A DNA stretch of 64,000 nucleotides from Bugulina stolonifera (lineage: Eukaryota; Bryozoa; Gymnolaemata; Cheilostomatida; Bugulidae): positions 12,182,391 to 12,246,390 of the forward strand of contig OW285195.1 of assembly GCA_935421135.1 (NCBI GenBank). Direction: 5' to 3'. The notes under the pieces are model-generated. The model saw only the letters and a list, made by a program, of their open reading frames with translations, did not search any database and was not told the origin of the DNA. Shown here in pieces: positions 37,701 to 49,370 of the stretch (position 1 is its first letter; each line of letters begins with the position of its first letter). A program made the position numbers and the translations under genes.

Positions 37701-40700
37701 TCTTCTTTACCAAAAACTCTTATAGTTTCATCTATAAGTGTATGTACATGACGTATTGCAATTGTTTCTGGTATTTCGTGCGGTCGTCCTTGGACGACTA
37801 CCGACCCAAAACTGAAGTGCCTATGAGTGGTGCTAGGCCTTCTCATTACATGAAAGATCGAGCGGTCTCAGTAGTCCAATAACTACCAGAGACGACCCAT
37901 CTGGTCCCAAGTCTGGCCTTCAGACTATACCTTGAAAGAGAGTGATCCGACCTAGTAGGCGGTTCGCTAAGCGAATGACCTGACAAAAGGAAGTGAAAGT
38001 CTCTGTATCAAGTATAGATGTGTCTTTATTGAAAGCCAAGTGAAGACTGAGACAACGAATGATAAAACATGGCCTTTTATATAGTATAAGGACTTCCGCC
38101 CGACGTAGTGTCGGGAAAAGACGACATAAGGTCGTCCGAAAGTTGCGCAACAACATGGCCGCCGGAAGCTCGACGGCCGACCCAAAATAGGTCGGGTTAT
38201 ACAAAAGTTGCTTATAATCATCCAATTCATGTACAAAATGAATATCAAGTGATTCTGAGAGGTCGGGCCTCTTTACATGGGTATAAAAGGTACCAAAAGA
38301 CTTAGTGATTATCATACAGGTATATACAGTGACATAGTAGTTAAGCAATGTAGAATGCAAGCAGGTATATACATATAAGCACACACAATAATGAGTGTCA
38401 GGTGATAAGAGACGAGAATTACTGAGAATTGCTGATAGCTTCCTTCTTTTATATGCACCTACAACTACATTTGTTTAGATAAAGGCTATCACAGTAGAGT
38501 ACCAAAGGTTAGAAGCAGATCTAGTAGCACAGAGAACACAGGGACAGACAGACATGAGTAAATTTTCAGAAGAACGGCTGGAAAAGGAACTTTCCCAAAT
38601 TAACCTGAATAGACTAAGAATTGAAGCCCAGCTGAAGCAGAGTCATGAGGTTTGTACATGTATGTTGTACCATTCATACATTCATGTAGCTTTTGAATGA
38701 TACAATGAGTGCACAGCATACGCAATAAAATAATGTTACTTATTGGTGTATATTGTAGTGAAACAGCCTGCCTGGATACGAACTGTATTCTTATTGTACA
38801 TAAACACTGACACTATTCATTCATGCATAACATCTTACCTTGTATTGCATTATTATACTCATGCGTGTTACCTATTATTATTCAACTGTATTATATACAA
38901 AGAGCGTCAAAGGAAAGAGGGATCACTCAATGATAATACCCTGTCTCACCAAATACGCCCAATTTGGCGGTACCGACGTTCCGCGATCAGCTTTCCCGCC
39001 ATTTGCCTAGTGATAATATTGGATAGCTGATCGACTGTAATCGAAGCTTAACGATTGTTATATTTGAGATCCCGTATTGAAATCTCGTTAGTGGAAAGAG
39101 AGAGTTTATACGGGCTCGTTGTAAAGAAGCGCTTCTTATTGGTTCGCGGAACGCCAATCATAAGCGCGGATTTGCATACAAGGTATGACAATTCCTTGCT
39201 TAACCCGTACCGCGTTCGGAGGCGGGAGGGAGACAGTTTTTGGCCGGAGTGAAACCTCTTTCCTTTTACGCTCTTTGTTATATACTGCGTGTCTTTTATA
39301 TACTAGCAATCAGGCTTTGGAATTACACTTGTATTGCAATTTGGTTTTTCCCACATATATTCTTGGTAATTGTTTGCCCTTGCTTGATTGTATTTAAATA
39401 GAGTATTAAGTAACCTTGTGGCCGGCCTTATGTATTGGACTCATAATTACACATGACATGTTTCTCACTATTGTAAGCACATTTTGTGCCAAGGCCGACC
39501 TTTTATGTGGCCGACATTGGGTGGAATCATCCATGTTGTTGCATCAGTTCCGGAGCCGATACCATGTGGGCCGGCCAATACCATGTCGGGCTCTTTTGGC
39601 CGGAAGTAGTTATAGTATGAAAGGCAGTGCATTTTGTATCTTTGTTCAGTTGTTGATTGCGCTTGAATAAAGCAACATCTCCTAACTCAACCTACAGAGG
39701 CTTACTCTTTAGGCGGGTAACTCTACCGGAGGATCCTTAGATCCAGCACGGCTCGAGTTCATCCCCATCCTAGTTTAAGCACATCTCTACACTCCTTAGA
39801 CTTAGGTCGATCCCAGGTTCTAAATGAACCTAGCGTCGGGCCTAAGATCTTAAGGATACACAATCTTTCACTACTCACTCCTACGGAGTCTAAAGTCTAC
39901 ATGACCTACGTCGGTCCTGTGCTCCAATGAGTCTCGGCATCGGCCTATGTCTGATATAACATACAATACACCAATAAAGAGCACATATTGTGGTGAAACA
40001 GCCTCCGTGGTAATGGCACCTAGGCCAGCCACGCTGATATTATAATAGCTGACATTTAATTACCTATCCTTATCCATGCATTGTTATCCATATTCATCTA
40101 TGCATTCATTATTATCTTATATACTGCGTGTCTTATATACTAGCAATCAAGCCTTGGGATTACGTTCTATCGCAACTTGGTTTTTCCCACACTTATATAC
40201 CTATTTAGTAATTGTCTGTTCTTACTTGATTGTGCATTATTAGAGTCTTTTGCCATTTTACATAGTACCTTCATGGCCGACCTTATAGATTTAGCTCATA
40301 ATTATATACGACATGTTTCTCTTTATTGTAAGCACATTTTGTGCAAAGGCCGACCTTTTATGTGGCCGAGTCGGGCGGAACCAGACATATTGTTGCGTCA
40401 GTTTCGGAGCCGACCCCATGTCGGATGGACGACACCATGCTGGAAGTTTGCTATGTATATAAGGCAGTGCATTTTGTGTTGTAATTCAGTTGTTGATTGC
40501 GCTTGAATAAAGCAACATCTCCTAACTCAACCTACAGAGGCTTACTCTTTAGGCGGGTAACTCCACCTGAGAATCCTTTGGATTCAGTACGGCTCGAGTT
40601 CACCTCATCCTAGGCTAAGCACATCTCTATCCACCCCTTAGGCTTAGGCCGATCCCGGGTTCTAATGAACCTAGCGTCGGACTTAGGTTCTCAAGGTTAG

Positions 40701-43700
40701 ACATTCTTTCTCTACACTCCCTCGGAGTATAAACTCTACATGACCTACGTCGGTCCTGAGCTCCAATGAGTCTCGGCATCGGCCTACGTCTGATATAATC
40801 TACAATCTACACTATAAAGAGCACCCATAACTGTTCACTCTTTTATGTAATGAGCAGAAGGTACACTTGGTCGGCCTCTACCACCTTCCAAGCCCTTCAC
40901 ATACTTGTAGCCTTCGGCTCTCGTATGCAATAGTACTCAAAAACATTACAATATAACTGTTCACTCTTTTATGTAATGAGCAGAAGGTTACTTGGTCGGC
41001 CTCTACCACCTTCCAAGCCCTTCACATACTTGTAGCCCTCGACTCCTGTATGTAACACACTCCAAAAACATTACAATATTAATGCAGCAGTGAACAGATT
41101 ACTGACTAGGCAACAGCTACCATCAATAGTTTATTGGTGGTACTTAACCCTGGTATGACACCAAAGCAAACATTCCTTCAAAGGATGCCAAAGTTTACAT
41201 TGATGATTGCTAGTCGAACCTTCAAGCAATAACATCCCAACCCAGCTGTCCCAATCAAAAACTTGATATCTCTTTGAACTATCCTAGTTTTAAAGACAGT
41301 CTGAGCAGCGAATCGTTCGCAATTTGTTACACATTGTGAATCATTTCTAGGAGGTAAATTCATATATTTGAATGTCCATGCCAAGTCACATGTAAATAAG
41401 GTAGTCATTAAATACGGTAACAGTTAGTAATCATGTTAATTACCTGGGTGTGAAAGACTTCCTTGTGTACTGCGTTTAGCCAGTCTTAAATTGATCAAAG
41501 TTAGCCCTGCCATGGTATAGAGATACTCTCTTCAATTCCAAATCATTTGTCTCTGAACCATAGTGAATATCTTTAGTGCAGCAGCAGAGAATAATAGTAT
41601 TTCCTGTATAAACAACACATGATGTCTTTGACAATCAACTGCCAATGATGCTCAAATAAATGGGCTATCTAGCATTTACTATTTCATGGGCACTTGTTCA
41701 CTTTTAAATGTATTATACAGGTTGACATTGTCAATGGCTACAACAAGATGAAGGTGGAGATAAATGACCTGTTGGGTCAGCAGATACCAAGCTTAAACGT
41801 GCAGAATGTTCAGCTACAGACAAAAGGTAATAGTGTTGTAGAAGGGGCTAGCAACTAATCTGATGTTTCTAGGCCACTATCAGAGTGCGGTGTAGGACAC
41901 CAACAGTGGCTGCTGGGTAGGTGGTGCTGCGGCTACTCCAATGACTATCTTGACACCCTATGTTGGCTAGTGCTGAGTATGAAGTCACTAAGCTATGTAT
42001 ATTGGGATGGTTTTAAGTAGTGCTGCACGGTGTTTCGGTGTCATTCAGTTTTTCGGTTTTTATTTTCGGTTCAAAAACCGCCAAAATTAAAAATGCGAAC
42101 CGACATCGAATGCGGCGGTTCGATTCAGTTTTAAAATTCAAACCGCACCTGGCCTCTTAGCGCACCCACTTTCGATAATGGCTGGCGTTGAGAACACGTG
42201 AATTCATGTTACGCTTATTTCAATCCTTATAATTCGATGCCATCTTTGGAATTTAGACTCAACTGCAGCCATAATATTTTCACCCAGTGGTTATTTATTG
42301 TAGTTTCACTCGATTATAGCAGTTATGATTGCATATTATTATAAATAATAAATATTTAATAATTGGTAAATATTAAGCGAAATGAAAATGGCCGCCATTT
42401 TTGTGCTTCTTTTAATCCTTATAGTTTGATGTCATCCATTGAATACAGACTTAGCTGCAGCCATCAATGTCACTCAGTAAGGGTTTACTGTAGTTTTCAT
42501 TCGATTCTAGTAGTCAAACTTGCATATTGTTATAACTAATTAATATTTGATTATTACAAATTATTAAACGAAATTAAAATAGCCGCTATTTCCGGTAATG
42601 GCTGAAACTACAAACACGTGAATTCATGTTATGCATCTTTCAGTCTTTATAATTCAATGTCATCTTTCAAATTCAGACTTAGCTGCAGCCATCATTGTCA
42701 CCCAGAGATGATTTACTTTAGTTTCACTCAATTCCAGTTGTTATACTTGCATATTATTATCAATAATTGGCATTTAATAATTGCTATTTATTAAAGAAAA
42801 TTAAACATGGCCGCCATTACAGTTTAAAAGCAGAGTGTGACAACTCCCAACATTGAGTATTCAGTTTTCGGTTTGATTCGGTGTTTTTTCCTGAATTTAT
42901 AAAAACTAAATTAAACCGAGGGGTAGAAGGCAGCTTCGGTGTCATTAGGTTTTTTTGAAAAATCGGTAAAAAAATTGAATGGACATGAAAAATCCAAACC
43001 GTCCAGCACTAGTTTTCAGTAAATGTAAGCAGCTACTCAATCATGTATTGACAAAAAAAATTTGCTCTTAAGGAGTTCTGGTTTACATAACAATAAGCTA
43101 CACCTTCTAGAATGTATTTAACCTACTGTGGACATTGGGGTCAGTCGGTTTTGAGATTACCCCAATAACTGTAACATAAAATGACACAATAGTATACAAA
43201 TTTAGGCAAGAGTCAATACTATATACATGTATTATAGCCTATGTATATTATCCTTGTACCAGTTTGAGTTGTTCCATCAACCATTTTTCGGCAACAAAAA
43301 TTACATAATAATGTTCTCTCCATTTTTAATAACCGCTGGAACCAAATATAACTTTATTGCAAGTACCTTATATGTACATACATGTAAGTGTATCCATTAT
43401 TCTGGTTTTTGCAGGTGCCAATAGGAAAGTTGAGTTGAAATTAGTGAAGACAAAAGATGTTCCAATTGCGATTGTCTCGTCTGTTTCAGGTATCGCTATT
43501 AGCTGCATTGTAATAACAAACAACAGAAATAAAAATAGATTATTTGAATTGTTTTGCTGCTAATATCTATGGAACCTCAGAAATGTTGGACATATTTTTA
43601 CTTTTTGGTGTAGCCTTTGCCCCCTAGTTGATTGGAATAGTCGCAAGTAAGAGTTGTTGATAAATCATTTACAATAATGAAGCGGAATGTAATTTCCAAA

Positions 43701-46700
43701 GTTATAAGGTGTCTTCACGACCTAAATTTCAGACCCAGGCTAATTTGCGAAAATATTTTCCGGCACGCATTCGTCACAGGGTCCTGAACACACCGGCCTG
43801 GGCCAAAAGCAAAATCCTCATTTTCATGCGAAGAAATCAGGTGTGCCGATGAGCTAGGAATGGTTTCGTCCGGCCAACCGAAATCCCAGGCCAATAGCCC
43901 TTGTGGCCTAGGCAGGGCGGCCATCTTGGGATTTTTATTCGCGACCCGGGTCTGTCTAAGAGGTCATGAAGACACCTATAGATATTTAATCCAACATTTT
44001 ATAGCATGTTTCAACAAAATGGATATCAATTTTAAATAACACATTTGAGCAGCTACATTTAACGATAGCACTACTAGCTATTTAGATTTTGGGAGTTCCT
44101 TTATCAGAACGTAATGCTGGCCTTTCTCATTATAGTATAATTTTCTCATTACATTTGTAATGAGAAAATATACTATAATGAGACATGTGTCTTGAATACA
44201 TCATTTCTTTAATTGCAAAACTGCATGTAGACTACTACTGTAATTTCCCAAAAACCATTGGAGGAATTGGCAGAAAATAAGGACTTCTCAGCCCACTTGT
44301 TGTCTCCTATAGAAAGGGTGTTTTTATGTTCCTGTTGCTCTATGAACTTCACAAAAATTTATACAACTTTTAACGCTTTGCAAATATTTGCTTGAATGTG
44401 TTGCAAAATCTGTAAGTTATTCTAGATAACATAGCATAGAATGCCTAAAAAGTTGCCAGGTAAGAGGTGGATGAGCCATTTATGCTATTCTCTTGGTATT
44501 GTTGAAACTATCGTTCACTAATTTATAGCATGCACATCTCTCCCATCCACTTGGATACCACCACTAGACAAATTTACCCAGGTGACATTGTCTAGTGGGA
44601 GCGAAGAGTTTAAAAGTTTGGCTACCTTATTTCCAACTAATCGTCGTGGTTTCAAGGTACGTATCGTATGGTTGTAATAAAAGGTAGAGTGAAGTGTAAA
44701 CACACACTGCACAGCTTTATGCAGTATTTTATATTTACCATAAATGTATATATTTATGTGGAGCTGGTCATTTTGATGTTTTTATGAACTTGCTAATTTT
44801 ATTGGCTTTTAACTTTCAAGCTGAACTATTTTTGTGTCCCTATATTATTATCAGTATTATTGAGATAATACCGTTTTTTTTTATAATAATATTATTACTA
44901 TGTTATTATTCCTATAACATTTTCTATATTTGTGTATTATTTCTCGCAGGGCCATGCGTAGTGCCCTATACGGCCATGCGGGCTGGCCGTCCCAACTTTT
45001 GGCACTGCAAAGTCGAAATCTAGTCAATTTAATATCATGATCAGATCGGTGTTTAAAGTTTCTTCCACTTTCCTATTTGTGGGGTTTACAAAATATGTAA
45101 GGATATGGTGATAATAAATGTGCTAAACATTTTTATATCAGGAAATTCTAAATACTACTGTACTTAACTACAATTATGTAGCATTTTAGATATTGAATAA
45201 CTGTCAGGGGAGACAAATCTAGATTTCAAGAATATTTCTTGAATGTGGTGTCAACTTCAGTGTATACTAGTGCTGGGCGGTGTTTCGGTGTCATTCAGTT
45301 TTTTCGGTTTTTTTTCATTCGGTTCAAAAACCGCCAAAATTTAAAATGTGAACCGACACCGAATGCGGCGGTGCGGTTTTATTCGGTTTTAAAAGTCAAA
45401 CCGCGCCTGGCCTCTTAGCGCACCCACTTTCAATAATGGCTGGCGTTGAAAACACGTGAATTCATGTTATGCTTCTTTCAATCCTTATAATTCGATGCCA
45501 TCCTTGGAACTTAGACTTAGCTGCAGCCATAATATTATCACCCAGTGGTTATTTATTGTAGTTTCACCCCTTTATAGCAGTTACGATTGCATATTATTAT
45601 AAATAATAAATATTTAATAATTGTAAAGTATTAAACTAAATGAAAATGGCTGCCATTTTAGTGCTTCTTTTAATCCTTATAATTCGATGCCATCCTTGGA
45701 ATACAGACTTAGCTGCAGCCATCAATGTCACCCAGTAAGGGTTCACTGTAGTTTTCATTTGATTCTAGTAGTCACACGTGCATATTGTTATAAATAATTA
45801 AAATTTAATTATTGCAAATTATTGAACAAAATAAAAATGGCGGCCATTTCCGGTAATGGCTGAAACGCCGAACACGTGAATTTATGTTATGCACCTTTCA
45901 ATCTTTATAATTCGATGTCATCCTTTGAATAAATACTTAGCTATTGCTATCATTGTCACCCAGAGATGATTTACTTTAGTTTCACTGAATTCCAGTTGTT
46001 ATACTTCCATATTATTATAGATGATTGGCATTTAATAATTGCAATTTATTAGAGTAAATTAAAAATGGCCGCCATCACAGCTTAAAAGCAGGGTGTGACA
46101 ACTCCAGCATTGAGTATTTAATTTCCGGTTCGGTTCGGTGTTTTTTCATGAATAAAAAAAACTGAATTAAACCGAGGGTGAGAAGACAACTTCGGTTTCA
46201 TTCAGTTTTTTAGAAAAATCAGCAAAAAAACTGAATGCACATGCAAATCAAAACCGCCCAGCACTAGTGTATACACAGTCCATGTACTGGATGTGTTAAA
46301 AAATATAAATTTTGAAAATCTAAACAATTATATTAGTTTTCGATCGAACAAACATTTTCGTATTCGGCTATCTGTCTGCGCTACATTGTTGTCAATATAT
46401 TTACTTAGGCATTCAATCTTGTAGGGAGAAATAAGAAATATCTCTAGGTAGGAAAGAAACACATGCTTTCAGCTGCTTTTTGTAGATTCGTTAGCTCTAC
46501 TTCATTTCATTGCATATTTTTCATCATTGTAAAGGAGTAAAGTATTTGTACATGTCGTTAGAGTTGGATCATTTACGCTCATTCAAAATTGTGAACAGAT
46601 ACAATGTATACATGTACGTGCATATTATATAGGTATGAGGCTGGATGATATTTGATGTTATTACACAGGTATATTTCATAACTCTGAACTGCTTCAAATT

Positions 46701-49370
46701 TGCTCTATTTTTCTGAAAAGCACTGTCAGGGCGTCGACGGCCGGGGCGCTGCCCCGGACCCCGCCAGTGGGCCTGGGCGGCCCCCTGGACCCCCGGCTTA
46801 TATTTTAGCCCCACCAACATTTCTTAGGGCGCTACGGTCCTGATTATTTGCATTGCTACTTGGGCACTCAACTCCATTCAGTTTATCCATGTGTTGTCAT
46901 ATTATTTTTATTCATGTATACATGCTCTGTGGTGCTGTGCAATGTCCCAGCAGTCACTGCAATGACACACTTATCACAACACCAGCACACTGAAATACCG
47001 TGTTTAAACCATGGGCACTCGAAAGCTATTGATTATAGTTAGAAGTTGTCCTCTCTCAATTTCTATTCCTTGTCTTTTTTTCTCCGAAAAGAAGAGGAAG
47101 AGACATTGAGAGAGGACAACTTCTAATTATAATCAATAGCTTATGAGTGCCCATGGTTTAAACTCACCGATGCTGGTGTCACTGTGTTAATTATTTTTCT
47201 ATCAAGACATTTTTGAAATTACCTTGGATTTCACTACGATGCTTTATAATAGTGCTGCACGGTGTTTCGGTGTCATTCAGTTTTTCAGTTTTTTTCTTTC
47301 GGCTCAAAAACCGCAAAAGTTTTAAATGCGAACCGACACCAAATGCGGCGGTGCGGTTCTATTCAGTTTTGAAAGTCAAACCGCGCCGGTTTCTTAGTGC
47401 ACTCAATTCCGATAATGGCTGGCTGGCGTTGAAAACGCGTGAATTCATGTTATGCTTCTTTCAATCCTTATAATTTGATGCCATCCTTGGAACTAGCTGC
47501 AGCCATACTATTATCACCCAGTGGTTATTTATTGTAGTTTCACTCGATTATAGCAGTTATTATTGCATATTATTATAAACGATAAATGTTTAATAATTGA
47601 GATGAAAATGGCCGCCATTTTTGTGCTTCTTTTGATCCTTATAATTCGATGTCATCTTTGGAATACAGACTTAGCTGCAGCCATCAATGTCACCCAGTAA
47701 GGGTTTACTGTAGTTTTCATTCGATTCCAGTAGCCAAACTTGTGCATTGTTATAAATAATTAATATTTAATTACTGCAAATTATTGAATAAAATGAAAAT
47801 GGCGGCCATTTCCGGTAATGGCTGAAACTATGAACACGTGAATTCATGTTATGCATCTTTCAATCTTTATAATTCGATGTCATCCTTGGAATTAAGACTT
47901 AGCTGCAGCCATCATTGTCACCCAGAGATTATTTACTTTAGTTTCACTCAATTCCATTTGTTATACTTGCATATTATTATAGATAATTGGCATTTAATAA
48001 TTGCGGTTTATTAGAGGAAATTAAAAATGGCCGCCATACAGCTTAAAAACAGGGTGTGACAACTCCCAACATTGAGTATTTAATTTCTGGTTCGATTCGG
48101 TGTCTTTTCATGAATTTAAAAAACTGAATTAAACCGAGGGTGAGAAGACAACTTCGGTTTTATTCAGTTTTTTAGAAAAATCAGCCAAAAACTGAATGAA
48201 CATGCAAATCAAAAACGCCCAGCACTACTTTATAGTGCAACATTATAATATTTGCAAAAATAAAAAATAATATGATTGTCAGTTCTGCATTATGTTTATA
48301 CATTTCTTAGGTTCACACATTTGTAATCTTGTGCCAACTGCCCAAACGCAGACAAAAATGTAAACTAGTTCTAAATATTCTACAGGTTCAGAAGATTACT
48401 AGAATACAGAACCCAGAACATTACAAGAAGTATTCAGAGAAAAGAAGACTGGTAGCCAGAAGACTTGGTAAACAGGAATCTGAGGTGGGGACAACTCCTT
48501 TATGGATTAAAGTTAATTCTGGCGAAGTATCTGAAGTTATCTCTGGAAAACTAATTAGAAAGACAGGTAATGGAGAACTAAAATTCTACATGTAAATAAT
48601 CAGATAATCAATAACCAATTTCATTTACAACACGGTAGCTAGTACTTTTGGCAAACTCATAGTGCAGTCTCATTAAAAATACATCTTCTGGATTCCTTCA
48701 GCTGTGTTGATACATTTAGGTTCCTATTGCAAGATAGTAAATGAGTCTTTTTGTATAATATTATAAATCCGGTGGTATGACACAGCTAGGGAATAAGCTA
48801 CCTGGTTTGTACACATACAAGACCAGCAGTTCAGTTCAGGTGTGTGGTAGGAAAATGGTGGAGAAAATCTTTTAACTTACCTTGAATCAGGCCAGCAGCT
48901 GACAAAATTTTGTTACATTTCTCAGCTTTAAATGTATTGTATAAAGTATTTTAACATGTGTTTTCATGCGTAAGTCTATGTGGAAGATATTGCACAACCT
49001 GTACATGGATATTGCACATATATTGCACATGTATTATACAGGTTTAGGTGGAATACATGGAATGCAACAGACTATGGGCGTATGCTGCTATACCACTGTC
49101 GAATTAGCATTAACCGATGGCTATAACAACCTTTTTGGTAGCAGAGATGCTCTCTCAATTATTCAAGCCAGAATGGTGACAGGAAAAAGTGTAGTTGGGG
49201 TGAATTACGGAAGATGTGACCAGAGAGCAACCCCGTACACACCCTCCACTTCAACACAGCAGTGTGATTCATTAGTAGATAATGTGCAAAATCCTCAGCG
49301 TTATATAGTGTGTGATGACACTGCTGTTTACCCTGAATATCTTATTCAATATGCATCTACTAACTGGTAA
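34750..49370 (+). CDS. RING/B-box/coiled-coil/PARP-like fusion protein
   Basis: Ten exons (34750-34910, 35350-35509, 36510-36693, 37086-37282, 38479-38649, 41721-41826, 43415-43489, 44529-44656, 48386-48566, 49042-49370) join with GT-AG borders and matching phases to 563 aa. Residues 11-53 form a C3HC4 RING (C11, C14, C29, H31, C34, C37, C50, C53), expected to act as a ubiquitin E3. Two zinc-binding segments follow that look like B-boxes (CDTCSKKG..., MCDKHGDQPYNAGCKSC), then about 150 residues of helical coiled coil. This is a TRIM-like order. From about residue 352 the sequence matches the PARP catalytic fold: PSTWIPPLDKF, then ITRIQNPEHYKKY, then CDSLVDNVQNPQRY and VYPEYLIQY at the end. 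The usual HGT of the NAD site is replaced by a WIKV-like stretch, and the GxYFA segment is also altered, so transferase activity is doubtful. AATAAA lies at 49964. Confidence 0.85.
35165..35325 (-). mobile_element. tRNA-derived SINE, family B copy 1
   Basis: On the minus strand the head reads GAGCTAGTGTAGTGGTAATA (box-A-like), then GAGTTCAAGCC (box B). The body AGTCAGGGACTGGTATTCTCA and tail GTTTCTGACTGCTCAAAAAT follow. It lies in intron 1 of the RING-PARP gene. Related copies lie at 37500-37580 and 63270-63385. Confidence 0.75.
36000..36100 (-). mobile_element. tRNA-like SINE head
   Basis: On the minus strand GATAGTGTAGTGGTAGAGTG is a good box A, followed by CTTGACTATCGTTCATAGGG. The sequence CTATGAACGA is repeated three times inside, so it does not fold as a clean tRNA. 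It is best read as a SINE fragment rather than a tRNA gene. Confidence 0.5.
37500..37580 (+). mobile_element. SINE family B fragment (3' part)
   Basis: It carries GTTCAAACCTCAGACAGGGA, then CTGGTATTTTCATGGATTTG and GACTGCTCAAAAAATAAAT, matching the body and tail of the copy at 35165-35325 but in the plus orientation and without a box A head. Confidence 0.7.
37770..38340 (-). mobile_element. LTR-like sequence (solo LTR candidate)
   Basis: On the minus strand a TATA box (CTATATAAAAGGCC) is followed about 60 bp later by CAATAAAGACAC, with GGTCGGCC-type motifs upstream. That is the promoter-R-polyA layout of an LTR. No internal retroelement genes and no second copy are seen, and I could not fix the exact ends or a target duplication. 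Confidence 0.5.
38754..40824 (+). mobile_element. two tandem LTR-like units, the first split by a MITE
   Basis: Unit A (38754-39985) and unit B (39989-40824) both begin TGT(A/G)GTGAAACAGCCT and end ATAAAGAGCAC(A). Without its nested insertion, unit A is about 845 bp, close to unit B. Both contain AAGGCAGTGCATTTTGT, CGCTTGAATAAAGCAACATC and GAGGCTTACTCTTTAGGCGG. Unit B keeps a TATATAAGG box about 50 bp before its AATAAA, as in an LTR promoter and R region. No internal genes lie between them, so this looks like an LTR-LTR dimer left by recombination. It sits in an intron of the RING-PARP gene. Confidence 0.65.
38898..39277. mobile_element. 380 bp MITE nested in LTR-like unit A
   Basis: The ends are CAAAGAGCGTCAAAGGAAAGAG and, inverted, CTCTTTCCTTTTACGCTCTTTG (one mismatch). 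TTATATA flanks both sides as a 7 bp (or 8 bp with one mismatch) duplication. Unit B lacks this insertion, which fixes both boundaries. The inside is non-coding. The superfamily is not certain, and hAT would fit an 8 bp duplication. Confidence 0.85.
40830..41075. repeat. ~120 bp tandem duplication
   Basis: ATAACTGTTCACTCTTTTAT occurs at about 40832 and 40953, each followed by GGTCGGCCTCTACCACCTTC and ending CAAAAACATTACAATAT. The two copies differ by a few bases. They abut the 3' end of the LTR-like pair and share its GGTCGGCC flavour. Confidence 0.85.
42018..43011. mobile_element. hAT-type MITE, copy 1 (994 bp)
   Basis: The ends are TAGTGCTG and CAGCACTA, with GTTTTAAG on the left and GTTTTCAG on the right as a 7 of 8 bp target duplication. 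The inside holds about three diverged tandem units, each with GTGAATTCATGTTATGC, TAATTCGATGCCATC, CTTAGCTGCAGCCATC and ATGGCCGCCAT-like palindromes. It lies in an intron of the RING-PARP gene. No transposase is present. Confidence 0.88.
43707..43978. mobile_element. short MITE (~270 bp)
   Basis: AGGTGTCTTCACGACCT at the left is complemented by AGGTCATGAAGACACCT at the right (one mismatch). The flanks are TATA-rich, suggesting a TA or ATA target duplication. The inside is GC-richer and non-coding, with the motif GGCGGCCATCTTGGGATT near the right end. Confidence 0.7.
45268..46266. mobile_element. hAT-type MITE, copy 2 (999 bp)
   Basis: Same family as the copy at 42018, with ends TAGTGCTGGGCGGTG and CGCCCAGCACTA. 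GTGTATAC flanks both sides as a perfect 8 bp target duplication, diagnostic for hAT. The same internal triplicate units are present. Confidence 0.93.
47003..47162. repeat. ~160 bp hairpin element with ~58 bp arms
   Basis: The left arm (about 47003-47060) runs TTTAAACCATGGGCACTCGA to GTTGTCCTCTCTCAAT. The right arm (about 47104-47162) is its near-perfect reverse complement. The loop is pyrimidine/purine-rich. A related, shorter hairpin lies at 62155-62235, so this is a dispersed foldback element. Confidence 0.85.
47250..48227. mobile_element. hAT-type MITE, copy 3 (978 bp)
   Basis: Same family as the copies at 42018 and 45268. CTTTATAA (left) and CTTTATAG (right) form a 7 of 8 bp target duplication. 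It ends about 160 bp before exon 9 of the RING-PARP gene. Confidence 0.9.
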
